Assembly (NCBI GenBank): GCA_052116865.1
Contig: JBQKKG010000007.1
Location: 62,001-126,000 of the forward strand
Direction of reading: 5' to 3'
DNA length: 64,000 nucleotides
Source of the DNA: CAUPWF01 sp963515125
GTDB taxonomy: Bacteria > Bacillota > Clostridia > Lachnospirales > Lachnospiraceae
Positions 1-8,243 of the stretch are shown here, one piece after another. A program made the translations under genes and the position numbers. How positions within the stretch are numbered: position 1 is the stretch's first letter; every line of letters starts with the position of its first letter. The notes below the pieces were generated by a model, which saw nothing but the letters and a program-made list of their open reading frames with translations, made no database searches and had not been told where the DNA came from.

Positions 1-1467
1 TCTTATAACAAAGTACATCACTGTACCTGTGCCTTCTTTACTATTTGCCCAGATCTTTCCACCGTGTTCTTCCACTATCTTTTTCACAATGGAAAGCCCG
101 ATGCCACTCCCCCCTTTGGAAGAATTTCTAGATGCATCCGTACGATAAAATCGATCAAAAATGTTGGATAAATCTTTTGCTGCAATTCCTTTTCCATTAT
201 CCTCTATCTCAACTTGAATAAAATCTCCTACATCTTTTATTCTCAAATTAATCAATGCTTGCTTTTTATCCATATATTTCAAAGAATTATTAACAATGTT
301 ATGGATGACTCTGCTCATTTGCTCTGGGTCTGCAATTACTTTTGGTTCCCCTTCCACATAGTTATGATAACCGAAAACCACATTTTTAGACTCTAATTCT
401 AACGATAAGTCTTCTGCACAATCATTAAAGTATGCTTTCACTGAAATCGTACTAAAATTATATGGAATGCGATTCGTGTCAATCTTAGAGTACAATGTTA
501 GCTCATTAATAAGTCTGTCCATTTCATTTGCCTTATTATATATGGTTCGAATATATTTATCCACCTTCTCTGGTGTATCCGCGACCCCATCCATGATCCC
601 CTCCACATATCCCTTAATAGCTGTAATCGGAGTCTTTAAATCATGTGAAATATTACTGATTAATTCTTTATTTTCTTTATCATATCTTAGTTTTTCTTCT
701 GCATTATCTTTAAGCCTAAGACGCATCTCCTCAAAGTCTTGACATAACTGTCCTAGTTCATCATCCGTCTCAGCTTCCAATTGGAAATTCAAATTGCCCT
801 CTTTAATACTTTGGGCTGCCACTCTCATCTTCCCAAGCGGAATTAAAATACCATGTTGGATCCACCAGATTAATAACGCACCTGTAAAGATTAGTATCAC
901 AATCACGGCAATGATAACATCGGCTAAAAATTGACGCACCTCCGGAATAACATCACTTACATCTGTAACAATAAATGCACTCCCCGGATCTCCCGAACCA
1001 CAGATAAAATCTACTTGTTTCACTAAACTTTGAGAATCTCCTCCCAAATAGACTCCATTTTCTGATGCGGAATCGTAATCTCCATACTCTGGAAGTTGAC
1101 TAATAATATCGGTTTCTTTTCCCACTTCACATCCCATATATACAATATCTTGATTCTTTCTTATAAGAAGAAATGAATTTTTCGTCTTTAATTGCTGATT
1201 AAATTTTTTCAAAAAATCTTCATTGTCTAATTGCTCCGGTGTGATAGCAGCCACCTTTGACAACTCATGATAAGAATCTTCCGTCAATCGATTTAGAACT
1301 TGAATCGAATTCGAAAAACTTTTATAAGTGGTTCCAGTAATACCATATGTCTGTTCAATGGAATTGATTTGATGTTGACCAAAGCCCAAAATAACTGCAG
1401 CCGTCAGTAGAATCGGCAAAGTAATAATTGTGACAAATGCAATAATTAGTCTTGTCCTAAGTTTCAT
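1..1467 (-). CDS. Sensor histidine kinase (3' end outside window)
   Basis: Membrane sensor kinase of a two-component system; the frame is open to the first base of the window, so the C-terminal end is missing. Reading from ATG at 1467 (preceded by GGAAGTGGAG), residues 7-29 form a membrane segment, followed by an extracytoplasmic sensor region to about residue 170, a second membrane segment near 180-200, a HAMP linker, and the HisKA phospho-acceptor box SHDLKTP with His275. The ATPase domain shows an N box (IVNNSLKY), DNGKGI and GGSGIGLSIVKKI. The last residues seen, GTVMYFVIR, are typical of the end of such kinases, so little is missing. The gene behind it is metK with its own terminator, so a partner regulator, if linked, must lie beyond the window. 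The signal sensed is unknown. Confidence 0.93.
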   Translation of the reverse strand, partial: MKLRTRLIIAFVTIITLPILLTAAVILGFGQHQINSIEQTYGITGTTYKSFSNSIQVLNRLTEDSYHELSKVAAITPEQLDNEDFLKKFNQQLKTKNSFLLIRKNQDIVYMGCEVGKETDIISQLPEYGDYDSASENGVYLGGDSQSLVKQVDFICGSGDPGSAFIVTDVSDVIPEVRQFLADVIIAVIVILIFTGALLIWWIQHGILIPLGKMRVAAQSIKEGNLNFQLEAETDDELGQLCQDFEEMRLRLKDNAEEKLRYDKENKELISNISHDLKTPITAIKGYVEGIMDGVADTPEKVDKYIRTIYNKANEMDRLINELTLYSKIDTNRIPYNFSTISVKAYFNDCAEDLSLELESKNVVFGYHNYVEGEPKVIADPEQMSRVIHNIVNNSLKYMDKKQALINLRIKDVGDFIQVEIEDNGKGIAAKDLSNIFDRFYRTDASRNSSKGGSGIGLSIVKKIVEEHGGKIWANSKEGTGTVMYFVIR

Positions 1468-1495
1468 ACTCCACTTCCTTTTTCCATAATTATAA

Positions 1496-1506
1496 TATTA
1501 TACCAT
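1496..1506 (-). promoter_or_regulatory. Putative extended -10 promoter for the sensor kinase
   Basis: On the minus strand TGGTATAAT lies about 30 bases before the kinase start, a TGn-extended -10 element. No good -35 box is visible at the usual distance. It lies downstream of the metK terminator, so the kinase probably has its own transcript. Prediction only. Confidence 0.4.
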
Positions 1507-1564
1507 GCAGTGAGGTAAATCACACGCAAACACAGATAAAGAATTCTAAAATTTTCGTAAAGTA

Positions 1565-1608
1565 GAAAAAAGTTCCAGGTATTACTGCACTTCGTAATAT
1601 CTGGAACT
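1565..1608 (-). terminator. Rho-independent terminator of metK
   Basis: A 15-base stem, 1571-1585 against 1594-1608 with one G-U pair, is followed on the minus strand by TTTTTT. It lies 28 bases after the metK stop and separates metK from the sensor kinase. Confidence 0.9.
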
Positions 1609-1635
1609 CTCTTCTTTATTTTCATAATCATGTTG

Positions 1636-2823
1636 TTACAAATATTTTTTCAATTCTACCACTTTATCTAGCTTTTCCCAAGGTAAATCTAAGTCATTGC
1701 GTCCGAAATGCCCATAAGCGGCTGTTTGCTTGTAAATTGGTCGTCTTAAATCTAACATCTTAATTATTCCGGCTGGACGAAGATCGAAATGTTCTCTTAC
1801 TATATCAACCAACTTGTCTTCTGCAATTTTCCCAGTTCCAAATGTATCAATCATAATAGATGTTGGATGTGCAACACCGATTGCATAAGATAGTTGAATT
1901 TCACATTTTTTCGCAATTCCAGCCGCCACTATATTCTTTGCCACATAACGAGCAGCATATGCTGCAGAACGATCTACTTTTGTACAGTCCTTTCCTGAAA
2001 ATGCACCGCCACCATGGCGTGCCATTCCACCATAGGTATCCACAATTATTTTACGTCCAGTTAGTCCGCTATCTCCCTGTGGTCCACCAATGACGAATCT
2101 CCCTGTTGGATTTATAAAGAATTTTGTCTTTTCATCAATCATTTCCTTTGGAATAATCACATCAAAAATATGCTTTTTAACATCTGCATGAATCTGCTCT
2201 TGAGATACATCTGGATCATGCTGTGTCGATAATACAACCGCATCTAATCTTTTCGGAATTCCACACTTATCATATTCTACTGATACTTGCGTTTTTCCAT
2301 CTGGACGTAAATACGATAAGGTTCCATCTTTACGAACTTTCGTAAGTTGCAATGCAAGACGATGTGCCAATGCAATTGGGTATGGCATAAATGTATCGGT
2401 TTCATCCGATGCATATCCAAACATCATACCTTGATCTCCTGCACCTATGGCGTCTATCTCCTCTTCCGACATTCCATTTTCTTTCGCTTCTAATGCTTTA
2501 TCAACACCCAACGCAATATCTGCTGATTGTTCATCGATTGCCGTAAGTACACCACATGTATCTGCATCAAATCCATACTTCGCTCTATCATATCCAATTT
2601 CTTTTACTGTCTCACGAACAATTTTTTGAATATCCACATATGCATTTGTGCTAATTTCTCCCATCACCATAACCATACCAGTTGTAGTACATGTCTCACA
2701 TGCAACGCGGCTCATTGGATCCTGTGCTAACAACGCATCTAAAATCGCATCAGAAATTTGATCACACATTTTATCTGGATGCCCTTCCGTTACTGATTCC
2801 GATGTAAATAATAATTTTTCCAT
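1636..2823 (-). CDS. metK: S-adenosylmethionine synthetase
   Basis: Makes S-adenosylmethionine from methionine and ATP in the cytoplasm. The 395-residue protein is full length for the family and starts MEKLLFTSESVTEGHPDK, the usual MetK N-terminus with its ATP-binding histidine. Further family signatures are GAGDQGMMFGYA and GGGAFSGKDCTKVDRSAAY. An upstream in-frame ATG at 2856 would add eleven charged residues, but AAAGGATAGG before 2823 and the family N-terminus favour 2823. A SAM-I riboswitch with terminator lies in the leader, so the gene should be shut down when its own product is plentiful. A strong terminator follows. Identification is secure. Confidence 0.98.
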   Translation of the reverse strand: MEKLLFTSESVTEGHPDKMCDQISDAILDALLAQDPMSRVACETCTTTGMVMVMGEISTNAYVDIQKIVRETVKEIGYDRAKYGFDADTCGVLTAIDEQSADIALGVDKALEAKENGMSEEEIDAIGAGDQGMMFGYASDETDTFMPYPIALAHRLALQLTKVRKDGTLSYLRPDGKTQVSVEYDKCGIPKRLDAVVLSTQHDPDVSQEQIHADVKKHIFDVIIPKEMIDEKTKFFINPTGRFVIGGPQGDSGLTGRKIIVDTYGGMARHGGGAFSGKDCTKVDRSAAYAARYVAKNIVAAGIAKKCEIQLSYAIGVAHPTSIMIDTFGTGKIAEDKLVDIVREHFDLRPAGIIKMLDLRRPIYKQTAAYGHFGRNDLDLPWEKLDKVVELKKYL

Positions 2824-2901
2824 TTTACCTATCCTTTCTTCTTTCTCTTCGGGCAATGTTTACATGCTATACATCCATTTTAATAGCTGTATATCTCTGT
2901 A

Positions 2902-2932
2902 AACAAAAAGCAGCCCGCTAAAAAGTGGACTG
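2902..2932 (-). terminator. Riboswitch expression-platform terminator
   Basis: On the minus strand CAGTCC (2932-2927) pairs with GGGCTG (2916-2911), followed by CTTTTTGTTT. It lies between the SAM-I aptamer and metK and should form when SAM is bound. Confidence 0.8.
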
Positions 2933-2952
2933 TTTTATATGACATAAACCAA

Positions 2953-3054
2953 TCCTCTTATTGCTCGATTACTCGCTCAGGTTGGCACCTTCCATACATG
3001 GGGTTGCCGTAGCTTCCTAGATCCTTTGTATCTCCACTACTCTGAATAAGAGAA
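2953..3054 (-). ncRNA. SAM-I (S-box) riboswitch
   Basis: The metK leader contains the S-box core on the minus strand: P1 arm CTCTTATT (3052-3045), GTGGAGA, the conserved GCTACGGCAACCCC block, AAGGTGCCAACCTG, and the closing P1 arm AATAAGAG (2963-2956). Order and spacing match the SAM-I family, which senses S-adenosylmethionine and terminates transcription early. The aptamer is followed by a terminator and then metK, a classical S-box target. I recognised it from conserved blocks; a covariance model was not run. Confidence 0.92.
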
Positions 3055-3084
3055 AGTTTTTTATTATATTTTGTTTCGTATATT

Positions 3085-3113
3085 ACAATATACTGTTCTT
3101 TAGTTATTGTCAA
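3085..3113 (-). promoter_or_regulatory. Predicted promoter of the metK riboswitch transcript
   Basis: Minus-strand TTGACA (3113-3108), a 17-base spacer and TATTGT (3090-3085) lie just before the aptamer. The -35 box falls inside the last codons of the upstream MFS gene. Confidence 0.6.
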
Positions 3114-4311
3114 GATTTTTATTAATTTTTAACGTTATAACGATACCAATAACAGATACCACTCCTGCGATTATGAACGACAATTTGGTTCCCATAGCAG
3201 TATGTTCGGCCAATGAAATTATGTAAGGACATAGCATAGAAATTACTCCGTAGCCGATCATCACAGCTCCAAAATTCATTCCTTGATACTTCGTCCCAAA
3301 ATAATCTACGGTTAATGCAGGATATACTCCTACAAAGCCTCCATAAGTAAATGATACCAATGTAATTAACAAAATAAAAAGGGATCCCTTTGCAACTCCG
3401 ACTCCAATTACTGATAATATTGTAATAGCATACAATCCAAGTAACATTTGCTTTCGTCCTACCTTATCCGATAGATAAGGTGCTGCAAATCGTCCCATAA
3501 TATTTGCAACAGAAGCAATCAATACACCCAATAGTGCAACCTCATCACTAAGACCCCGTTCCATTCCCAAGGATTTCATCAATGGATTTACCAATACGTA
3601 TGCCGGAACTGCCAGTGCCATAGAACAGCTTATGAGATAATAGGATGTCGTGCCAACCATCTCTTTTGTTGTAAATTGCCGTTGCTCAGAAGTATTCTGA
3701 TTCTGCTTTTTGGTTTGTATCTGATATGTTTTCATTTGTTCGTTAGACGGTCCTACAATAAACCATCCCCCCGAAAAGCTCAGCACGGCATAAAATATAG
3801 TCACACAAAGCATGGCTGTTCTATAACCATATAAATGTAACATCCAATCGCAAATCGGATTCATAATTACACCTGAGATTCCTACCACACCTATGGTAAT
3901 TCCTGTAACCATCCCAAGTTTATCTGGAAACCATGCCTGTGGAATGGCTACCAGCATGCTATATGCACAACCGGAACCAATACCTCCTAGCAATCCATAT
4001 CCAACAGTTAGCATCCAAGGATTCTGAATAGGGGCAAAGGCTGCCAGTAAGAATCCCGCACACATTAACCCACTTCCAAAAATAACTGTATATTTTGAGC
4101 CGATTTTATGTTGTAGCCATCCTCCCAACATGTTTCCCAAAGCAAACACGCCAATAATAACTGTAAATGGTTGACTGGATTGAGCTGTACTCAACCCATA
4201 TTCCAATTTTACATATGGCTGGAAAACAGTCCAAATATAAGCGCATCCATGTACAAAATTTACAAGTGTAGCAATAACCAAAATCACATATCTTTTTGGA
4301 ATTTTCTTCAT
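3100..4311 (-). CDS. MFS transporter, oxalate/formate antiporter-like
   Basis: A 403-residue major facilitator protein with about twelve membrane segments. The N-terminal stretch (YVILVIATLVNFVHGCAYIW, then a segment ending YGLS) resembles the OFA (oxalate:formate antiporter) family, which carries organic anions; the real substrate cannot be read from sequence. The frame stays open upstream through ATG at 4371, but that extension would translate a palindromic repeat. The start at 4311 has the strong ribosome site AGGAGGGG and begins MKKIPKRY, so I chose it. Only the repeat separates it from murA on the same strand, so it may depend on murA read-through or a promoter I cannot see. Confidence 0.85.
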   Translation of the reverse strand: MKKIPKRYVILVIATLVNFVHGCAYIWTVFQPYVKLEYGLSTAQSSQPFTVIIGVFALGNMLGGWLQHKIGSKYTVIFGSGLMCAGFLLAAFAPIQNPWMLTVGYGLLGGIGSGCAYSMLVAIPQAWFPDKLGMVTGITIGVVGISGVIMNPICDWMLHLYGYRTAMLCVTIFYAVLSFSGGWFIVGPSNEQMKTYQIQTKKQNQNTSEQRQFTTKEMVGTTSYYLISCSMALAVPAYVLVNPLMKSLGMERGLSDEVALLGVLIASVANIMGRFAAPYLSDKVGRKQMLLGLYAITILSVIGVGVAKGSLFILLITLVSFTYGGFVGVYPALTVDYFGTKYQGMNFGAVMIGYGVISMLCPYIISLAEHTAMGTKLSFIIAGVVSVIGIVITLKINKNLDNN

Positions 4312-4327
4312 CCCAGCCCCTCCTAGG

Positions 4328-4377
4328 TGTAGAATGGGGACGGGGGCAATGTGCATTGCCCCCGTCCCCATTCTACA
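4328..4377. repeat. GC-rich palindromic repeat, copy 1
   Basis: A perfect 50-base inverted repeat apart from a two-base centre. It shares the core GGGGACGGGGGCAATG and its complement with four other sites in this window. Its outer arms are TGTAGAAT and ATTCTACA. It touches the murA stop codon (4378-4380) and probably works as a terminator or mRNA-end hairpin for murA. Confidence 0.95.
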
Positions 4378-5670
4378 TTAACTTACCTTTAATGTAAATT
4401 TTTGTATTTCCTTTTCACTTGCAACCTTCTCTATAACCGCGCCAAGTCCCTGTAACTTATGTTCGAATTGTTCATATCCACGTTGAATGTATACAATATC
4501 ATCCACAATGGTAATTCCATCTGCTGAAAGCCCTGCAATTACAAGTGCTGCTCCTGCTCTTAAATCCGGTGCACTTACCCTTGCCCCTTGTAGTCCTTCC
4601 ACTCCAACAATGACAGCTGTATTTCCTTCTATTTTTACAGATGCCCCCATTCGTGCCAATTCATCCAAGTACTTAAATCTGTTCTCAAATAAATTCTCAG
4701 TAATCGTACTTGTTCCATTACTTAATGCTAAAGTCACTCCTATCTGCGGTTGCATATCCGTTGGGAACCCTGGATAAGGCAATGTTTTTACTTGCGTGTG
4801 CCCCAGTCTCTTTCTTGCAACTACTCGAACAGCATCATCAAATTCCTCTACATCACACCCAATTTCAACTAACTTTGCAATCGTAGCCTCTAAATGCTTT
4901 GGTATAACATTTAAAACTGTAACATCACCCATCGTTGCTGCAGCTGCAAACATAAAGGTTCCAGCTTCTATTTGATCCGGAATAATGGAATATTCCGTCT
5001 TATGAAGTTTTTTAACTCCTTTAATCTTAATAACATCTGTACCTGCACCCTTTATATTGGCACCCATACTATTCAAGAAGTTTGCAACATCTACAACATG
5101 AGGTTCTTTGGCAACATTTTCTAGTATAGTCATTCCATCTGCCATAGACGCGGCCATCATCACATTAATGGTTGCTCCTACTGTTACAACATCAAAATAC
5201 ATATGTGTACCGGTTAAATGTTCTGCTTCCGCAATAATCTTTCCATGTTCAATCTCAACCTCAGCACCTAACGCTCGAAAGCCTTTTAAATGTTGATCAA
5301 TTGGTCTACTCCCTATATTGCATCCACCTGGCAAAGCAACTTCAGCTCTACCGAATTTTCCTAGTAACGCACCCAAGAAATAATAAGAGGCTCTAATTTT
5401 TTTAATACAATCATATTCAATACTAAGATCGCCAACATTTTTGCCATTAATCTTAACGGTATGTCTATCAACACGCTGTACACTTGCACCAATTCCACTC
5501 ATTGCTTCCAATAAGACATTAATGTCATTCACATCAGGCAAATTATCAATCGTAACTGTTTCATCTGTCATAATCCCTGCCGCTAAAATAGCTAACGCTG
5601 CATTTTTAGCACCACCTATCTCAACTTCCCCAACAAGCGGATTACCACCCTTTATAATATATTGCTCCAT
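4378..5670 (-). CDS. murA: UDP-N-acetylglucosamine 1-carboxyvinyltransferase
   Basis: First committed enzyme of peptidoglycan synthesis: it transfers enolpyruvate from phosphoenolpyruvate to UDP-GlcNAc in the cytoplasm. The 430-residue length is normal. GGAKNAALAILAA near residue 18 has the substrate-binding lysine and asparagine, and LPGGCNIGSRPIDQH near 114-128 has the active-site cysteine, so the enzyme should be sensitive to fosfomycin. Firmicutes often carry two paralogues (murA1 and murA2), and which one this is cannot be told here. The gene starts in isolation after a short AT-rich leader, and its stop codon touches the copy 1 palindrome. Confidence 0.97.
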   Translation of the reverse strand: MEQYIIKGGNPLVGEVEIGGAKNAALAILAAGIMTDETVTIDNLPDVNDINVLLEAMSGIGASVQRVDRHTVKINGKNVGDLSIEYDCIKKIRASYYFLGALLGKFGRAEVALPGGCNIGSRPIDQHLKGFRALGAEVEIEHGKIIAEAEHLTGTHMYFDVVTVGATINVMMAASMADGMTILENVAKEPHVVDVANFLNSMGANIKGAGTDVIKIKGVKKLHKTEYSIIPDQIEAGTFMFAAAATMGDVTVLNVIPKHLEATIAKLVEIGCDVEEFDDAVRVVARKRLGHTQVKTLPYPGFPTDMQPQIGVTLALSNGTSTITENLFENRFKYLDELARMGASVKIEGNTAVIVGVEGLQGARVSAPDLRAGAALVIAGLSADGITIVDDIVYIQRGYEQFEHKLQGLGAVIEKVASEKEIQKFTLKVS

Positions 5671-5810
5671 TTTGCACCTCGATTACTTCGACTTTTTTTT
5701 CATGAATTTATATCAAATTATGTCAATTATTTTGCACACACTTTCAAGGTATTATAACACAAATCTTCTGTTTGTAAAATATTTTTTATGGGAAACCATC
5801 CTTTTTACTG

Positions 5811-5835
5811 AAAAATAGGAGGTTATTTCCTCCTA
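5811..5835 (-). terminator. Terminator overlapping the end of the shikimate-kinase-like gene
   Basis: TAGGAGG (5835-5829) pairs with CCTCCTA (5822-5816) on the minus strand, followed by TTTTT. The stop codon of the upstream gene (5823-5825) lies in the hairpin loop, so the stem is partly coding. Confidence 0.8.
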
Positions 5836-6332
5836 CTTTTTAATGTTTTTAAAACCTGTTCAATGGTCTCCTCTAATTCAAGACCATCTTCACAAACAGT
5901 GATTTGTGCATACTTCTCAAATAATATTACCCGCTCATTATACAAATCTTGAAGTGTTTGACCATCTTTTAAAACAACACCCCGGGTTTTTGCATTATTA
6001 ATTCTTTGATTTATTATTTCGAAAGAAACCTTTAGGTAAATTATAGTTCCAATTTCTGCAAAATGTTGCATAGCCTCTTCACAATAGACTACACTTCCGC
6101 CAGGTGCTATCACCGTATTTTCCACTTCCAAATCACGATTTACCTGATTTTCTATTTCTAAAAATCGTTCAATTCCCTCTGTTTCAATAATATCCTTTAA
6201 TAAACAGTTCTCTTGTCTTTGTATAAGTAAGTCTGTGTCAATAAATTCATATCCTAATCGCTTTGCAACGACAACACCTATGGTGCTTTTGCCTACTGCA
6301 GGCATACCTATTAATATTACATTATTTTTCAT
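5823..6332 (-). CDS. Shikimate kinase-like P-loop kinase, divergent
   Basis: A 169-residue protein with the fold signatures of shikimate kinase: Walker A GMPAVGKST (9-17), DTD (32-34), a lid arginine in TRGVVL (Arg117) and a later arginine near residue 134. Three conserved features differ. The shikimate-contacting Arg after Phe57 is Leu58, the glycine triplet is GGS (78-80), and the lid lacks its proline. Genuine AroK phosphorylates shikimate in aromatic amino acid synthesis; loss of that arginine makes the substrate uncertain. No other aro gene is nearby. It is one gene upstream of murA on the same strand, ended by its own terminator. Confidence 0.75.
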   Translation of the reverse strand: MKNNVILIGMPAVGKSTIGVVVAKRLGYEFIDTDLLIQRQENCLLKDIIETEGIERFLEIENQVNRDLEVENTVIAPGGSVVYCEEAMQHFAEIGTIIYLKVSFEIINQRINNAKTRGVVLKDGQTLQDLYNERVILFEKYAQITVCEDGLELEETIEQVLKTLKSRRK

Positions 6333-6384
6333 CAGTATCTTCTCCTTACATATGATGGTATTTTATCACTTCTATATCATTTTA

Positions 6385-6786
6385 TCAATAGTATCTTCTT
6401 CTACCTCTTCGACGATTGCAACGCCTTTTACATAATTCTTGATATACTAATACTTCGATTAATTCATTTAACCAATTACATTGCCCATTACTGCAACTAC
6501 TTTGACTTTCCATAATGGTTTCCAGTTCCATGACATCTTTTTCTATCACTTTACGATAAATTCTTCTACACAACATTTTTAGCATTAATTTATCTGGATA
6601 TTCATCAAAGATCATGCTGTTATCATACTCTAATCTTTCGCACTCATCTTCCACATATGGCAATATTTTTTTTGCCATATCTGGGTACATGCTTTTCATA
6701 TATTCATAGTCTCTGCGTTCTAAGCGTTCATCATCATATTGCAAAGGCATAGGATAAGCCATATAGTATGGCATTTTGTAGTCCAT
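6385..6786 (-). CDS. Small conserved-looking protein of unknown function
   Basis: I do not recognise this 133-residue protein. It opens with a Tyr/Met/Pro-rich stretch (MDYKMPYYMAYPMPLQYDDE), has a central acidic helical region with MKSMYPDMAKKILPYVEDEC, and ends in the very basic tail RRCNRRRGRRRYY. Cysteines cluster at CSNGQC and CKRRC. Tyr-rich heads and Arg-rich tails occur in spore-coat proteins of Clostridia, so a sporulation role is possible but is a guess. A GTGGA motif lies before the ATG. It is divergent from the rhodanese gene and probably co-transcribed with the downstream kinase-like gene. Confidence 0.65.
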   Translation of the reverse strand: MDYKMPYYMAYPMPLQYDDERLERRDYEYMKSMYPDMAKKILPYVEDECERLEYDNSMIFDEYPDKLMLKMLCRRIYRKVIEKDVMELETIMESQSSCSNGQCNWLNELIEVLVYQELCKRRCNRRRGRRRYY

Positions 6787-6940
6787 ATATCCACTTCCAT
6801 TCTACATACAATTCTAATTTATCATATGCAAATTCATCTCAATCGGACACAAATTTTCAAATCTGTCTATTTTTATATTGACTTTACGTACTGTTACATA
6901 CATTGTTACAGTATAAATCATTAATTGGAAGGAGGTTTGT

Positions 6941-7306
6941 ATGAAGACATTTACCACTACCCACCGTACCACTACTTCAATCGAGACTAGAAAAAGAATA
7001 GAGAATGCTACGAATGCAGTAATAGTTGATGTTCGTTTCAAAGAGGCGTATACTGAAAAGCGGATAGCTAATGCCATCACACTTCCACTAGAAAAATTAA
7101 CTAATCAATGGCCTACAATACTTCCAGATTTAGACGCCGAAATATATATCTATTGTGACTCCTTTGATTGTAGCCAGCAAAATACACAAAGGTTAGTAGC
7201 TTTGGATTACACAAATGTGTTCGATATTGGCCCATTAGATAACGGAATTTATAGAATAGTGGAAAGGGAAGTTGGAATACCTCAAGAACATGTATTTGTT
7301 GGATGA
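6941..7306 (+). CDS. Rhodanese-like domain protein
   Basis: A single-domain rhodanese of 121 residues in the cytoplasm. It has the CH2A-like VIVDVRFKEAYTEKRIANAI and the active-site loop starting IYCDSFDCS, whose first cysteine would carry the persulfide. Family members move sulfane sulfur to cyanide, thiols or partner proteins; the acceptor here is unknown. A second cysteine four residues on is unusual and could form a disulfide. The ribosome site GGAAGGAGG is strong. A Rrf2-type regulator follows 71 bases downstream on the same strand, a pairing that suggests sulfur or redox control. Confidence 0.85.
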   Translation: MKTFTTTHRTTTSIETRKRIENATNAVIVDVRFKEAYTEKRIANAITLPLEKLTNQWPTILPDLDAEIYIYCDSFDCSQQNTQRLVALDYTNVFDIGPLDNGIYRIVEREVGIPQEHVFVG

Positions 7307-7377
7307 GGTGTTACCTGTGAGTAGATTACTCATCAAAAGCATTGCTAAACTATGGTTATTGGAAAGGATGATACATT

Positions 7378-7788
7378 ATGACAGGGGAATTTTCAATTGC
7401 TGTACACGCTTTGGTTTATTTACACCATAAAGAATGTACATTATCCAGTGAATTGCTTGCTGAAAATATCTGCACTAACCCAGCAAGAGTTCGTAAAATT
7501 ATGTCTAAATTAAAGAAGCCGGGATTCATCACAACTAAAGAAGGAATTGATGGCGGCTATTCCTTGCATCACAATCCAGAGACTCTTACCCTTCGCAACG
7601 TTATCGATGCTTTAGATTCGAAGATCGTCTCCTCTTCTTGGCACTCTGGTGATTCAGACATGGAATGCCTCGTTGCTTCTGGAATGGCAAATATTATGGA
7701 TGAACTCTATGAGGATTTAGATAATATCTGCCGTGAGCGGCTAGACCACATAACGGTTGCTGATATCACAAATAAAATATTTGGATAA
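7378..7788 (+). CDS. Rrf2-family transcriptional regulator
   Basis: A 136-residue winged-helix regulator. The opening GEFSIAVHALVYLHH, the recognition helix region NPARVRKIMSKLKKPGFI and the wing EGIDGGYSL match the Rrf2/CymR family. In IscR and NsrR three clustered cysteines near residues 90-110 hold an iron-sulfur cluster; here only one cysteine (MECL) is in that region, so cluster binding is unlikely and a CymR-like protein-partner mode is more plausible. The rhodanese gene just upstream is a likely co-transcribed partner. A strong bidirectional terminator follows. Confidence 0.88.
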   Translation: MTGEFSIAVHALVYLHHKECTLSSELLAENICTNPARVRKIMSKLKKPGFITTKEGIDGGYSLHHNPETLTLRNVIDALDSKIVSSSWHSGDSDMECLVASGMANIMDELYEDLDNICRERLDHITVADITNKIFG

Positions 7789-7834
7789 TAGACGAGACAC
7801 CCCCCTCAGGAAGAGGAGGATGTCTCGTTTTATT
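7789..7834. terminator. Bidirectional terminator between the Rrf2 gene and atpC
   Basis: CGAGACA with a C-rich arm pairs with GAGGAGG and TGTCTCG, followed by TTTTATTTT on the plus strand. It lies between two convergent genes and ends the Rrf2 transcript; it may also end the atp operon. Confidence 0.88.
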
Positions 7835-8231
7835 TTACAGCACCTAGTCGAGCCATGGCTCTTTTTAGTGCCGCTTCTGCACGCACATCATCTATATTGT
7901 TGTCTTTCTTATTCAATCTTTCTTCTGCACGCTTTTTCGCTTCCTGTGCACGAACAACATCAATGTCATCTGGCCATTGTGCATCTTCCGCTAACACAGT
8001 GATTTTTTCCTTTAATATCTCAACAAATCCTCCTAGAACAGCAGCTTTCTTTACTTCATCTGCAAGATGAATCTTCATTACACATGGTTCAAGTATGGTA
8101 GTAAGAGGAATATGTTCTTTATATACACCCATCTCTCCTTCTACAGATACAAACTCCAGAAAAGAAGATTCTCCTTCATAAAACACACCATCTGGCTGGA
8201 TGATTGTTAATTTAAATGTGTTCTCTGCCAT
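7830..8231 (-). CDS. atpC: ATP synthase epsilon subunit
   Basis: The last gene of the ATP synthase operon. This 133-residue central-stalk subunit couples rotation to catalysis and can inhibit ATP hydrolysis. The N-terminal beta-sandwich is visible in FKLTIIQPDGVFYEGE and GEMGVYKEHIPLTTIL, and the C-terminal helical hairpin in RAQEAKKRAEERL and RAEAALKRAMARL. It starts 12 bases after atpD, within one transcript, and shares the downstream bidirectional terminator with the convergent Rrf2 gene. Confidence 0.97.
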   Translation of the reverse strand: MAENTFKLTIIQPDGVFYEGESSFLEFVSVEGEMGVYKEHIPLTTILEPCVMKIHLADEVKKAAVLGGFVEILKEKITVLAEDAQWPDDIDVVRAQEAKKRAEERLNKKDNNIDDVRAEAALKRAMARLGAVK

Positions 8232-8243
8232 AGGACATCCCTC

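Noticed and set aside
4312..4371. N-terminal extension of the MFS transporter to ATG 4371
   Set aside because: It would translate palindrome copy 1 into 20 residues; the ATG at 4311 has AGGAGGGG and a family-like N-terminus.
6814..7080. Minus-strand 88-codon frame over the rhodanese promoter and 5' end
   Set aside because: It lies opposite a well-supported gene, has no ribosome site and no family features.
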